Shown here piece after piece: positions 1-11,245 of a DNA stretch of 64,000 nucleotides. Origin of the DNA: Clytia hemisphaerica (taxonomy: Eukaryota; Cnidaria; Hydrozoa; Leptothecata; Clytiidae). Numbering within the stretch: position 1 is the first letter of the stretch; every line of letters starts with the position of its first letter. The notes beneath the pieces are model-generated. The model worked only from the letters and a program-made list of their open reading frames with translations. It had not been told where the DNA came from and did no database searches. Made by a program: the position numbers and the translations under genes. The stretch covers positions 59,847-123,846 of the forward strand of contig CACVBU010000284.1 in assembly GCA_902728285.1 (NCBI GenBank), written 5' to 3'.

Positions 1-159
1 GACCTTCTACGTAAGAAAGTGGATATTGTGTACAAGTGGAAAGGTGTCTTTCAAATGTTGGGCAAGTATAAACTGTCATGGAGCGATGGAGATTCAAAAT
101 TTCAAGATATCACCAGTATCTTAACAGGTCGGTCACAAAAAATAGACTTTCTTGGTTAA
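1..159 (+). CDS. 3' end of an unidentified protein-coding gene (partial)
   Basis: Frame 1 is open from the first base of the window to a TAA at 157-159 and gives 52 codons. The peptide looks protein-like: charged and aromatic residues are mixed, with a W-K-G and a W-S-D-G-D segment, and it ends in ...KIDFLG. Composition changes to AT-rich repeat sequence right after the stop, and a TA-flanked MITE starts 18 bases downstream, as expected at the end of a gene. The upstream part lies outside the window, so I cannot say whether base 1 is inside an exon or at a splice site. I do not recognise the family. It could be a chance open frame, but composition and position favour a real terminal exon. Confidence 0.5.
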   Translation, partial: DLLRKKVDIVYKWKGVFQMLGKYKLSWSDGDSKFQDITSILTGRSQKIDFLG

Positions 160-177
160 ATTCATGGTCACGATCTA

Positions 178-355
178 CCTTATTACATGAATATGAGTAT
201 GTTTAACGGCCTTGAAATTAACACGCAAAAGATTAACACGAATTTTATTGCTTTTTCAAAGACACCACTGCTGGTTTTAATTCAAGGGGTTTTAATTACA
301 CGAAAAATTTTCAATCCGTGTTAATTACACGTCTCATAATATTCATGTAATAAGG
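178..355. mobile_element. MITE with TA target duplication, 178 bp
   Basis: The left end reads CCTTATTACATGAATAT and the right end is its inverted copy (ATATTCATGTAATAAGG, with small gaps inside). TA dinucleotides flank both ends (176-177 and 356-357). Short terminal inverted repeats with TA duplication are typical of Tc1/mariner-type miniature elements. The interior contains repeats of TTAAYACACG and no coding frame. Confidence 0.75.
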
Positions 356-359
356 TATT

Positions 360-1240
360 CAAAAAATTGAATTTTGTACGTTTTAAGATTGCAGGCTTTT
401 CACGCTACTAATGCCACCCATTGTGAAAATTTACTCATTCTTCCTTTACTAATCACATTCTTAAGCAAAATACTCTACCCAGCTGGCACACACTTTGTTT
501 CAACGTTAATCTAACGTTAAATGGACCTTGTGAACGTTAGATAAACGTTAAAACAACGCTTCTTCAGTGCTTTTAGAATAGCGGAGGAATTCTTCATCAA
601 TTTATCAGGATTGTGGTGAAATTTGTGATCCAGACCTATATCATAACCAACTTTATTAAAATGGAGCCAACTGGAACCGTTTAGACGTTAGAAAAATTTT
701 GAAAAAGTACAATCTACCGAATTACATCCTACTAAAATTCAATAATTATTTCTTTGCGATCTCCTTTCAACTCCTTATGAAACTTATTCGATTTTTTTCT
801 CCTACACGAAGGTATTAAAAAGAAGTTCGAAAACCCCAAAGTGCAGTATACGTTACTGCGTAAGAAAAAAAACTATATAGAAATAGTCTAAATCTAAACA
901 ATTGCTTTTTATTATAAGGAACTGACCGTGAGATCTATGCTTTTGGGCAATGGAATTACCCAGATACCGATGTGTTACAAGTCTTGGTCACTAACCAAAA
1001 ATCTGGACAAAAGAAGCTGGCTTGTCAACATAACTCGGGTTCTGGAGACAGCAATTGTGCCGCAAACTTCACCAAAAAGACATAGAAAGAGACACAAAGA
1101 AAATGTCATGGATTTGACTTTGTCATTTCGTTATTTCTAATATAAATTTTTTATCTTATTTGGGCGTTTATTGGCTTCTAGGTTGGGGTTTAAGAGTAAT
1201 AATTTTTACAGTAAGTTGCATATTTCTTTTGTCAGCGATA
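360..1240. other. non-coding AT-rich stretch
   Basis: No supportable gene, RNA or clear inverted-repeat element was seen. A 70-codon open frame at 928-1140 lacks splice context and family resemblance and I read it as chance. Confidence 0.4.
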
Positions 1241-1481
1241 CACGATTTTTTTTATAAGAGCCTACAACATTATTGAAGCCTTCAGATGTTCTCAATCTTT
1301 CGAGTTTTAAGCCTAAAAAATTCTTAATATCTTCTTATTTCAGCATTTTATGAGTGTCCATTTTCCTGATAAATTGGGTTCTTTAGAGTTTACAAAACCT
1401 TAAAATGTTCTTAACTTATTCTCAATATTTTGGTCATCGAAGCCTTATGTTCTTATACACTTTGTTCTTATAAAAAACGTG
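1241..1481. mobile_element. MITE, CACG-T(n)-ATAAGA family, copy 1
   Basis: The left end CACGATTTTTTTTATAAGAG is matched by the right end TTCTTATAAAAAACGTG in inverse, with TA on both sides (1239-1240 and 1482-1483). The interior shares the phrases 'gaagccttc..atgttctt' and 'cttaacttrttctcaatattttgg' with sequence near 42.55 kb. The termini match the intact copy at 48544-48892. This is a Tc1/mariner-like non-autonomous family. Confidence 0.7.
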
Positions 1482-1483
1482 TA

Positions 1484-2396
1484 TTTCATTATGACTTAAT
1501 ATGTATGTTTTTCTTTTATTCGGGTGTTTATTGGCTGCTTAGAAAAATGATTAGTAATTCTTAAGGGTTTTTTGCTTTTGTCAACGATATTTCATTTTAC
1601 CTAATCTTAATTTTAAAGAAACTTTCACCAAACTTGCAGATAAATTTTTCTAGTTCGTCATTTTTTTGTTCCAATACTTTTATTGTTTGTGTTTTTTTTG
1701 TAAGCTATTTTAGGCGTACAAACTTTCGCGAGCAGAAACTTTCACGATTTTCGCGAATTTTCGCCTTTTTTTACGAAAGTTAATGTCTTTGAAAATTCTT
1801 GACAGGGCAATTCGCGAAAGTTTATGCTCGCGAAACTTTCTCATAAAAAATTGAAATCTATAAAACCACGAAATCGTAATAAATATCAAATTTTTCGGTA
1901 TATTTTTATCCTTTAATGCCTTTTTAAAGTCCAAGAGCAACCGTCCTTACCGAATTTAAGGAATATTTTTCACTTTTAAGGCAATTTTCATTTTCAAAAT
2001 TCTCATTTTTATCCAACGATTCGCGAAAGTTTATGCTCGCAAAAAACATTTTTTTCCCTCAAATTCGCGAAAGTAAATGTCGTGAATTTCGCGATTTTTC
2101 GATTCCAAGACATATCGGTATAGTGTGGATACCATCTTTGAATTTGATCTATGAGGCCCTGAACTTTATACCCACCATGTCATTACGATTCATACTCAGA
2201 CTAACTTATTACCAAAGATTTTTGTGTTTTTTGTCTAAGTCTAAACAAAACATGTGGTGTTTGCTCAAAAAGACATTACTAGAAATTCTCAGTTTAAGCA
2301 TGTATTAGCTGTTCTGAATTTAAAATTAAAGAAATATCCAACTTACGGGGCACTGTTTGGATCTTTCATTAAGTATTTTGGAAAGTCATAAATTGC
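1484..2396. other. non-coding repeats rich in CGCGAAAGTTT
   Basis: Contains several copies of TTCGCGAAAGTTTATGCTCGCGAAA in both orientations (about 1720-2090), so it can fold back on itself. A related phrase occurs near 17.94-18.00 kb. 'TTYRTTCGGGTGTTTATTGGC' near 1520 repeats the sequence near 1160. Open frames here are short and repeat-derived. The last hundred bases are presumably the 3' UTR and downstream flank of the CXorf58-like gene; no AATAAA was seen there on the minus strand. Confidence 0.5.
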
Positions 2397-5300
2397 TCAA
2401 GAAGCAAGATTCGTAAGTGATAAATTTTTCGTCCATTCAAACAGCATGTTCCCTTCCTCTTCCCAAAGCTCATTTTCAAAATCGATTTCCTCATTTCGTA
2501 TGAATGCTGATGGAACGATGACGTCATCGTTTGTATTGTTAAAATGGTCATCGTGGTGATTAGCGGGCGGCGAAAATGGCGGCAATGTGGGCGGAGACTG
2601 CTGAAAGGAATTGTGTTATAAAATGTAGAACAAGTAAATAATGTCCCAGCATAAAATCAAAACAAAACTATTTGCCGGGAACTATATACAAGTCTAGCTA
2701 CACATGATAAATGGGAATGAATTCAGAGAAGAAGTATGTATTATTATAAACGATTTCCAAAGTCATGGTAAATCAACTCGGACGATGACTGAAATAAGTA
2801 ATAATATTATCTCAGAAAACCCAAAACAATTAAACATACTACGGTAGCTTTCATTTTTGAAGAAAAGAAACCTAAATTTACCAATTCAGTATCATTTTGT
2901 TGATACATCTTCTTCATCTTGGCAACTCTTTCTCTCGCTTTCTTACTTCGCCTTCCGGGCTCTTGATTTCTTCTAAAGCAGTGACAAAATATCAACATAA
3001 AGAAAACTATACGTAGTTAGCCTCTTCATTAGTTTTTCTAATTATTTATTTTGATCTTTCAATATTTGGAAGGAATCTTATTAAAAGCAATCTGTTTGAA
3101 ATAAATTCCATGTTGTTCTCTCTTTTCGAAATCCACCGATCTAGATTTTGAAAACTGGAACGGAACCAAACGAAAAAAGAATGTATGGGTTGAAATTCTA
3201 AAGATGTGGACATTTTTTTTGTTGAGAGGAAATCAAGCTGTGACTTCTGTGACATCTCCAAATAAAGTAGTTCAAAGAATATTGTGCTTGAATCTCCTTC
3301 AAACGCTGCAAGTTCTGCATAGGATTTTTGCAGAATTTGTATTTAAGATTGCAGTGACCAATAGTTTCTAATAGATAATAATTAAGCGCTGAAAATTTGA
3401 TCCAATTCATAATAAAATTCTTACCTGTTTTCTAGCAGCTTTATATATTCCACTTGTTGTGTTTGTGTCAGCGGTACACAAGGAGAAGTTGTTCTCAGGT
3501 GTTCCCTCCAAAATTCAGTCAAATTTTCTGATTTAGTTCCGTGTTGTAGATACACTAATACGTCGGATATGATGTGGTGTCTTGGTATTACTGAAATAGA
3601 AAAACCAAAACACAACTTTTAAGTCATGTTAAAACTGATTGCCACCATGTTCGCATGTAACATTTACGTTTCGCTCCGAAACGAAATGAAGCCATTCTAT
3701 TGGTTAGAAGTGACGTAAAACTTGAATGTAACCAATAGAATGGCTTCAATTCGTTTCGGAGCGAAATGGAATCGTTACGTCCGAACATAGTCATCAAATG
3801 ACCTATTCTTACATTCTCTAAATTCCCTACCTGCTAAAATAATAATGAATAAAAAATTCTTTAAAGACTTCCTTTTTAAACCTTTTTTGAATTTCTTAGT
3901 GGAAAGTTTACATTGCTCAATTTACGAGGTGAAATTTATAAAAGGCTTCCAAAATATAGTATAATATATAATGTGCTATAGGGAATTAAGTGTGAAAACA
4001 TAAATCGATGATAGATGAAATAAAAAAATGTTGAACCCATACCATCAAGAGTCAATGTTCTCCAAGTGTTTGCTCTTCCACCACTGTCTGCCATCGTTTC
4101 GTCCAGTGTTGAAATGTACTATACAATAAAAGATAATGATAGAAGATATGATTTATATCAAGACAGAGATTTATTCTGTGTAGAACCTTCGCACTATTGA
4201 GTTTAAAGCCCCGAAAGTTGGAACTCTTAGATGGGAAATGAAGCCACTTATTTCTCATCTTAAAGGCGTGGTTTTAACACAAATGCCAGATTGAAAGTAA
4301 TCCATTGCCAGAATTTGAATATTTTCCGCGAGAAAACAAAAAAAGTGCTACATTCAATCAATAATTCTAAAAGCAGCGCAAATCTTATTGGCTTATTTTA
4401 GCCTTTTGGGCTTTGAACTTAACACTTGGCCTCTTGCTTCTCAAAGACGCATGGTTTCAGCCCACTTTTCAGGTGCCCCTGAAAAGCATGGTGCCCCCAA
4501 CGAGTTAGGTCCCCTTGAAAAATTGCTTTGAGTTAGGTACCCCTATTCAGCAGATAATTTATTTGAATTGACACTTTTTGTTCTTTTGTCATTCCTAAAA
4601 TCATGCTCACGCATGAACGCCTGCTAATAAGCTCTGTTGTTATGCTATAAAGATGGCGGCTGTAAATCAAAACAATCACATTAGAAAAATATAGCAAAAG
4701 ATGGCGTGATGGGAAACGAAAGAAAAATTGGATGGGAAACTAGGTGCTGGGATAAAAAAATTCAATAATTTGAAATATTTTGAAAAATTCGATTTGGAAA
4801 ATATAACCAGCCTCCAGAACCTCCATCAAGACAGCTAGGTACCCGTAATGAATAGGTAACCCCAAAGAATTGCAAGGCATTAGCCCCCCTTTACTAACCT
4901 GGCCTAGGTGCCCTTCAGATTTCTGGGGGGGGGGGCTGATACCATGAGACGGTTCAGAAATATTTCACCTTTAAAGAATACAGGGGCCTTTCTTTTTGGA
5001 AATTCAAAGGATTAAAATGTTTGTTTTAATTGTCTAATTAGAAGATGCACAGACCTGACTGGATTGGCAGAAAGGTTTTCTAGCGGAAAAAAAATGTAAA
5101 AGTAAATTTGCTAAAGTTGAGCCTATTGATTTAAAGCAAACAACCAAACTTGGTGGTTTTCACTAGTTTACCAAGTGTTGCCCAGAGCAGCATCTTTTTT
5201 TCTATTGACCGATGATAAAATAAAACGAAAGGAAGTCCGAAAAAAGACTTTGTGTTAAGTTTAGTATGAGAAATAGCTTTTTTAAAAACCAAACTTTTTG

Positions 5301-8300
5301 CTTTTCTTTGAGTATCAAAGAACAAGATGCCGTTTTCCTGATTTGTTTTTATTTTATTTTACCTGAAGTAAAATGACCGATAAATAAACCACTAACCTTC
5401 ATGTAATCTTTCATACTGGACAGTTCTGTTTCATTTTGAACACCTTTTTGTTCTTCCAAACACAAATCTTTAAGAATTTGATCAAGAAACTTTCGATTAC
5501 CCATCATGCTACACGAATCTGACGCTGCCTAAAAGAAAAGTAGAAAAACTTTATTTTTATGTTTCTTTCCAGTATGGCTAGGATTCCTCGACTCCGAGGG
5601 CTAATGTCAACAGTTTTTCTTGCTCCATTTACCTGCAAATCCAGGACTCTGTGCCAGGTTCTCAAAAGATTTTTTAAAACTTTTCATTTGCTTTTGACAA
5701 TGTCAATTCAATACATCTCCTTTTTTTTGGGTAAGATTACTATTGACTCATGGAAGCAAGGGGACCCACTTTTTTCATTATCCGTAGCTTCCATAATGAT
5801 AATATATGAATTTTTTTGTTTTGTCTCTAGCAAAGTCCATTAGATTCTATCAAAGTAACTAAGTCTCTCTCCCTGGATTGCTGTAATTACCTAGCCTGGT
5901 AAACTATTTCACAGTCTAGTTTTTGATATTTTATGTTCTGGTTTACAGCCTGGTCTCCCTAGAGCGATTTGCATTCTCTTTAAGAGAATGTAGTCCGCTT
6001 GCTTGCGCTCACTTCGCTAAAACCGTAAGGGCCAATCTACACGGCGTTGAGCAATTCTAAAGCATAAATAGGATAGTCCTCCAGTTGCCGTCCTCCAGTT
6101 GCTAGTGAAGATAGGGCTTTCTGTTACATGAAAACATGAAAAAGAAGAAAACAGAGGCAAGTTCATTTTCCAAGAAAACATGGTTGGTCATGATTATGCA
6201 TGCAAACTTTTTTATGGACTTTGGTGTAATCTTTGGATGTTTTAAATAGTTTTAGATCTTGTAAGACTGCTTTTTATTAATTTCTGTTTTGCTGCCCTGG
6301 GTTGGCTAGGAAACATGGGTTTTCACTTTCATTCTCTAGGGAGACCAAGCTCTATAATTTTAGAACTTTGTATGTATGTTGAGGTAAATTTTGTTTTTTT
6401 CTAAAATTTTGAGCTTGGATATCCAGGCTAGTAATTACCCTACACTTCTCTTTAATTGCTGACCACCAAGTAGAGAGGCATCAAGGAACATTTACTACAG
6501 TAATTTCGAAGTCTTTGGTATGAACCGGCAGGGGATTGAATCTTTGACCTTGTGCACAGTAGCCAAACTTTCTACCTTCCTACACAGTCTGAGAAAGGTA
6601 AGATATTCAAAAAGTCTGATCCAAATAGAGAAAAGAATGATCAGGAGATACTTTACCTGAGAAGCAGGCTTTATGACCTTCTTTCCGCATAGATATTTGA
6701 CTCCAAATCCATCAGTCTTTATGAATACTTTGAACACAATCCGAGGTGGAAATTCTTCACCAGAAAACCTGAAATTGCAACTAGGTTTTGTAATAATGGA
6801 CGAAAATTTAGGGATTAATGGGCAGCCAAAAACTCAAATACAAATAATAATACTACTAAGTATTTGCATAAAGTATACACATAGAACACATTGCATGGAA
6901 GATCCCCCCTTGAAACACTCTCACAATTTAACATCAGTTATTAATTTTGCGATATTTTATCTGGCTTAAAATTTTCTTTAAACACTTTGTATTTATAATA
7001 GTTTTGCTGCATCTCTGTAGTATATAGAAAATGGATTTGCTACCTGAATCGAATCTTGGTCTTAAATACTGGGTCTTTCAACAATTCTGCTTCATTTGGA
7101 CTGATTTTCCGCATCACTTCTGCAGTGAAAGAATGATCCTGAAAGAAAAAAATCATTTCTTCAATAAAAAATACAACTGGACAACATTTCAAAAGAAATT
7201 GAAGTAATCATTTTGATAATTTTCATTGTGAAAACTACAGCATATTAATTTCCAATTCAATAACATGATAAAATGATGTAGCACCGTTCAACGATAATTT
7301 CCAACACTGAAAAGGTTTCTTTGCGAGTACCACTTTCAGAAAAACTATGATCAAAGATGGCAGATATAGGACTGATTTACAGTACAAAGGTCATTGGGCT
7401 GTACAGAGTAAGTAAGTTCATTGAATATCTGAAGTTCTTATTGTTCAGTAAGGAGGAAAGGTAACTCACCGCAGTTGATATAGCTTGCTTCAAAAGTCGA
7501 AACATTTGACGGTCCCGATAGCAACACCAGCAATTTTCAATCTTTTTGACAGCATACTGTTCCATATTTTTTTTAAAACTTTTATCAAACTTAAATGAAA
7601 AGAGAGAAATTACATCTTTAGATCAAAACCTGAGCAACCAAAAATGTTATACTAACCGAAATCTTTTGGAACAGGAAAAATAAAAAGATTTCTTAAATTT
7701 TGAAAAGAGGGTACTGTATTTCTAAAATTTCAATTTACCATAATAATAGTCTTTAAATGCCTATCTTTTGATATCTACTCAACATTTAAAAATTTGAGTA
7801 ACTTTCGAAAAGTATATTAATCAAAAGACCACAAAAGAAAAGGAATCAAAAGAATTATGAGGTGCCAACATTTTTACTGTTTTGCTTTGAATTTTGCATA
7901 GGTTTGGAACGAATAGGAAGGCGCACAATATCAAGAATTTTGGGAGGATAGCATATCTGTTAACAAATATTGCAGTTAGGAACATTTGGTGAGTTCCTGT
8001 ACGCGGCCGCAATAAAAAAAATCATTAACTGCACTCATAAAAAAAGTACGCATCTTTTTCTACCGTTTTTTTGCCTAGATGATTTAGCAAACATAGTAAG
8101 TATAAGCAGACTGTGCCAATAATTTGCTGTAAAAATCTCTGCGTCGGTAGAAATTTCTCCTACTTTCAACAATGATAGAACACACCTATTTAAACAAAAT
8201 TAACCAGCGCATTTTTTATCTTTCTACTTCTTCATCTTCAATGAAGCTCTAAAAGTCAAATAGAATTAAGCACATAAGATCAGTGAAGTCAAGTTTGAAG

Positions 8301-8369
8301 ATATTCTTTATTAGAAAAATAGTTAAAAGCAGTTTAAACACGATTTACCTTACCTCCTGAGTTTGTCAT
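2397..8369 (-). CDS. CXorf58-like IQ-motif protein, complete nine-exon gene (338 aa)
   Basis: Exons, 5' to 3' on the minus strand: 8369-8349, 7589-7470, 7138-7044, 6768-6657, 5528-5397, 4118-4043, 3590-3425, 2972-2882, 2600-2397 (stop 2399-2397). All junctions are GT-AG and phases agree throughout. The product follows remembered human CXorf58 (about 332 aa) in order: a divergent IQ-like helix ending FRLLKQAISTA, a block with P-N-E-A-E-L-L-K-D-P and K-I-R-F-R, then F-S-G-E-E-F-P-P, a D-G-x-G-x-K-Y stretch, a helix around M-G-N-R-K-F, the A-D-S-G-G-R-A-N-T-W-R loop, and a basic R-R-S-K-K-A segment. The C-terminus is proline/histidine-rich then acidic. No signal peptide or membrane segment. The family is poorly characterised and found in ciliated animals, so a link to cilia or sperm is only inference. 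The 7-codon first exon is the least certain; the rest is strong. Confidence 0.85.
3650..3790. mobile_element. short foldback element in an intron of the CXorf58-like gene
   Basis: Arms 3669-3705 and 3730-3766 are inverted copies: TTTCGCTCCGAAACGAA then GCCATTCTATTGGTT on the left and the mirror on the right, with one base slipped. The loop is about 24 bases. Looser pairing extends outward (GTTCG...CGAAC). Typical of a small foldback MITE. Confidence 0.65.
4450..4946. mobile_element. MITE with 5-bp target duplication AGACG
   Basis: Begins CATGGTTTCAGCCC and ends GGGCTGATACCATG, with AGACG directly at both sides (4445-4449 and 4947-4951). Just inside are AGGTGCCC and GGGCACC repeats and, on the right, a run of eleven G. 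The interior has several copies of GAGTTAGGT-CCCCT-like sequence. Family not identified. Confidence 0.65.
5952..6346. mobile_element. candidate MITE bounded by GGTCTCCCTAGAG inverted repeats
   Basis: A 13-base perfect terminal inverted repeat, GGTCTCCCTAGAG at 5952-5964 and its complement at 6334-6346, encloses 395 bp without coding potential. A target duplication was not clear. Confidence 0.5.
6430..6610 (-). mobile_element. tRNA-derived SINE, copy 1 (diverged)
   Basis: Read on the minus strand it matches the SINE at 16291-16485: a box-B-like GATTCAATCCC, then GGTTCATACCAAAGA, CTTGATGCCTCTCT and CAGCAATTAAAGAGAA in the same order. The box A end is degraded. It sits in an intron just 3' of the exon at 6768-6657. 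Confidence 0.6.
7265..7400. mobile_element. partial copy of the 12345-12628 MITE
   Basis: Shares GATGTAGC, AATTTCCAACACTG, GAGTACCA and ATCAAAGATGGCAGATAT, in order, with the right half of the element at 12345-12628, then a degenerate CAAAGGTCA end. Located in the intron after exon 2 of the CXorf58-like gene. Confidence 0.5.
7975..8110. repeat. dispersed repeat, copy 1
   Basis: AGTTAGGAACATTTGG-GAGTTCCTGTACGCGGCCG and the following 'AATMAAAAAAATCAT', 'CACTCAT' and 'GATGTAGCAAACAT'-like phrases recur in the same orientation at 11246-11385. It lies in the first intron of the CXorf58-like gene. Element type unknown. Confidence 0.55.
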
Positions 8370-8376
8370 TGTTATG
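8349..8376 (-). promoter_or_regulatory. start region of the CXorf58-like gene: acceptor-like AG just before the ATG
   Basis: On the minus strand a T-rich tract ending in TTTTAG stops at 8377. Seven bases later comes ATG (8369), then six more codons and a donor AAG|GTAAAT. This exon joins in frame (phase 0) to the exon at 7589, whose acceptor has a good pyrimidine tract. The acceptor-like signal suggests that a 5'-UTR intron or spliced leader is joined here. Confidence 0.45.
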
Positions 8377-8419
8377 CTAAAATATAACAATCCTTTGTGA
8401 TGCTGTCTAATTACAAAAA

Positions 8420-8480
8420 CCTCAAATCACTACTTCTCCGCCATCTTTCCGCCCGCTTATTTTCCTTTCGGCGTTGGATG
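8420..8480 (-). promoter_or_regulatory. candidate promoter or 5' UTR with AAGATGGCGG motif and micro-uORF
   Basis: The minus strand has a locally GC-rich patch including GCGGGCGGAAAGATGGCGGAG. AAGATGGCGG is the animal YY1 core, common at TATA-less start sites. The embedded ATG opens a 4-codon frame (M-A-E-K-stop). It lies about 70 bases upstream of the CXorf58-like start codon. No transcript evidence is available. Confidence 0.4.
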
Positions 8481-8830
8481 ATACTTACTGGGGATACTTA
8501 TCAATAAAAGAGATTAATGTTGAAATGCGTGTTTTTTCGATAAATTTAGGCGATACTCAACAAAAAATAAGGTGGTTTTAAACAAATCTTTGACAAATTC
8601 TCTAATTCGCTAACAAATTCTGATTGGCTGTAAGTCTTTAGCTTTGGGATTCTGATTGGATCATTTCCAGCGCCACGGTTGAATTTTGATTGGTTGAAAG
8701 TGTCTGAGCGTGAATTCTGATTGGATGAATACCTGAAAAGTAAGCAATAGTATGTAAGTATTTTGCTTATCAAAACTTAAAGATTTCCAGGGGGTTTTAT
8801 TTAGTTGCATGACGATAATTTTAAAGCCTA
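8480..8830. other. intergenic sequence with repeated ATTCTGATTGG phrases
   Basis: Four spaced copies of TTCTGATTGG or a close variant (8610-8730), each carrying the CCAAT complement ATTGG, upstream of the CXorf58-like gene. This could be a promoter array or decayed repeats; nothing else was seen. Confidence 0.35.
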
Positions 8831-8837
8831 CAACAAC

Positions 8838-9281
8838 CAGACAATCTCAATCGAACGGAATCGTTAATCTAACCAGTCGAACCAAATTGAACGCAATTGA
8901 CCGATTGAAATTCGATTGTCGAACGCAATCGAATCTCAATCGAATATTACCGCAATTTTCAGATTCGATTGATATTCGATTGTGTTCGATTGCGTTCGAT
9001 CGTCGATTCATTGACCCCCAGATTGTTCATCCCATAATTTCTACGGGAAATCGAAAGTAATTTCATTTGGCTTGTTGTGATGTTTGAGAGCTTAGATGTT
9101 GGGAAGCTGCAAGAATAAAGCCAGACGATCTCAATCGAATGGAATCGTCAATCGAACTAGTCGAACAACAATCGAACCAATCGAATATTACCTCAGAGTT
9201 TTAAAAACGTTCGATTGAGATTCGATTGCGTTCGACAATCGAATTTCAATCGGTCGTTTCCGTTCGATTGAGATTGTCTTG
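8838..9281. mobile_element. CAATCGAA-rich foldback element (region 1)
   Basis: Bounded by CAGACAATCTCAATCGAACG and the inverted CGTTCGATTGAGATTGTCTTG. The arms are built of many ATCGAAC/CAATCGA units in opposite orientations. A unique core (about 9020-9115) reappears inverted near 52140-52255. A second internal end, CCAGACGATCTCAATCGAA, starts near 9120, so two related elements may abut here. Confidence 0.65.
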
Positions 9282-9479
9282 TAATAAACACCAAGAAAAA
9301 AACCCAACATAGAACAGGTGTATTTTGTAATGCAGAATATGATAGTGTGAATCTTTTTGAAATTCTATGTTAGAATTTTTTCTCAATGCCCCGTAACTAT
9401 GGCCGGTATACCCGTTGCTAAGACCTTATGTTAAAAACGAAAATTATTAACTGTATGGCAAAAATTCATCAAAAATAGA

Positions 9480-9547
9480 GATTTTTGTAATACCTCAAAT
9501 ATTGATATTTGCAGTCAAGTATCAATATTTGAGGTATTACAAAAATC
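9480..9547. repeat. perfect 28-bp inverted repeat with 12-base loop
   Basis: Arm 9480-9507 starts GATTTTTGTAATACCTC and is exactly complementary to 9520-9547; the loop is 9508-9519. No mismatch was found in the arms. It could be a tiny foldback element or a structured transcript. No gene context supports a specific RNA class. Confidence 0.8.
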
Positions 9548-9559
9548 TTTAAGTGAAGA

Positions 9560-11240
9560 TATTCTTATATTTAACTTCCAATTTGCCTATGGCCTAGATT
9601 AGGGGTGTAAACCATTCAAGTAGTCGGACGGCTGAGAAGTAAGTGTGAGTCGGTAGATATAAGTTTGGCATAAATTTATGGCTAATCCTCGAATAGTAAG
9701 TTTTGGGGATAATTTGTCCCGATAAATACAATATTAGTATAAATAAGTGAGGATCGCCTACAACCATAACTGCAGGGAGGGAGGGAGGTAAAAATATTTC
9801 ATCATGTCAGCTTTCAGTTAGAGTGTCGACTTGAACAGGGACATGCGATGGCCATTATGAACATGACGTCACGTGGCTATTAGCAAAGTAGACTCAGTTA
9901 GCGGAGGGCGGCCACCCAGCCATTCAAATCCTGTATGTGGCGCTTATCAAATAAAAGTTAAACCGCGATTTAACCTGTGTTAAATCCAAAATTGTGAAAT
10001 GTTGTTTGTGATTTCGCTACGATGGAGTGCATGTTGTAACTCGCGCGCGGCAACAAACTCGTCTTCTATTGGCTGATCATATTAAGGCTTTTTGGCGTTT
10101 TAAATGAGTTAACAATAAATCCAAAAGGGCGCCCTCATCAAAGAAGATTATTTGCTCTGGTGGTCTCCAGCTTTGTTCCTCATCGCATCGGGAAGTTAGT
10201 TGAAAAGTGACTGATTTTAATAATTATAATTATATAATTTACCCTTCTGCCCTTACAGCCTTATACCTTACCTTCACAAGTGTTTCAACCGGTATTCCAA
10301 CGAAGCCATATTTTGGTTTATACAGAAATTTTGCCCGCTCAAATCATCACAACAAAATGGTCAATCTCACTAAAGCAAAACATTGCGGCCACGGCATTTC
10401 CCTGGATAAAAATTCTCGTCACGTGACCATCTGTGATTTTAGACCAATGAAAATGCTTCATTTCCCCAGATTAAAGTTGTGTCTACACTAACACGCGGGA
10501 AATGGTTAGAAAAAGAGAGAATAAATCGGGGGTCAAATTAGATTTTTCTCCCTTCTTGCGGCAAACATAAAAGACTTTAAGAGGCCATTTATTTAAGAAA
10601 GTGGTGTTATATCTTAAATAAATTATGTAAGTAAGTGATATTTTAAGTAACAAGTTCATTAACAATTTTATTTTGAAGTTTGTTTTTAAAAACAAAACCC
10701 CCGTGCTACATGATTATCTCATTTTCTTAACTTATGAACCCATTTGAAAGTCTTTGTAATACAGATCATTTGGCAGTGTAGTTGCAGCCTATACAAGAAT
10801 TGGAATGTAAAGTCTGAAGTCGTAACACCTTGCCAGTATGCCAGTGACCCCGCAGAGAAATTTTTAGTTGGCTGACACTGACTTTAGGTTGGTTTGGAAA
10901 TCGTTTTATTTTGAAATGTAATCTTCATTTTAGATGAATACTTTTATTTATTTGGATTCATGAAAGGTTCAAGGCTTGTTTACTTTTTATTTCAAATTAT
11001 TTCATTGGTTTATTGAGCTGTAATAGCTGATTGAAAAACGAAGATTTTTGATAGTTATCATCGTCGGCAATTTAGAGGTTGTTCGTAATACGCGATTTGG
11101 CTTACGCGCGTAACACTTGTGCCTTTACTTACACCAGTGTTTGTCCATCCCAGGCCTGCTGGTTCCCCTAAAAGAGGGCCTTTGGATCTTTAGTATTGAG
11201 TATTACCCTCAAGCTTGAACTCTCATAGCACCCTAAAACT
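9560..11240. other. intergenic, no supportable gene
   Basis: A 94-codon plus-strand frame at 10207-10491 has ordinary composition, no recognised family and no splice context, and I do not call it a gene. The local C+G is slightly higher at 9870-10110. No element ends were recognised. Confidence 0.35.
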
Positions 11241-11245
11241 GTTAC

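Noticed and set aside
5559..5843. 94-codon plus frame next to a CXorf58-like exon
   Set aside because: Lies in an intron and on the strand opposite the supported gene; no splice signals.
10207..10491. 94-codon plus frame as a gene
   Set aside because: No family resemblance, no splice or promoter support, and length is within chance for this composition.
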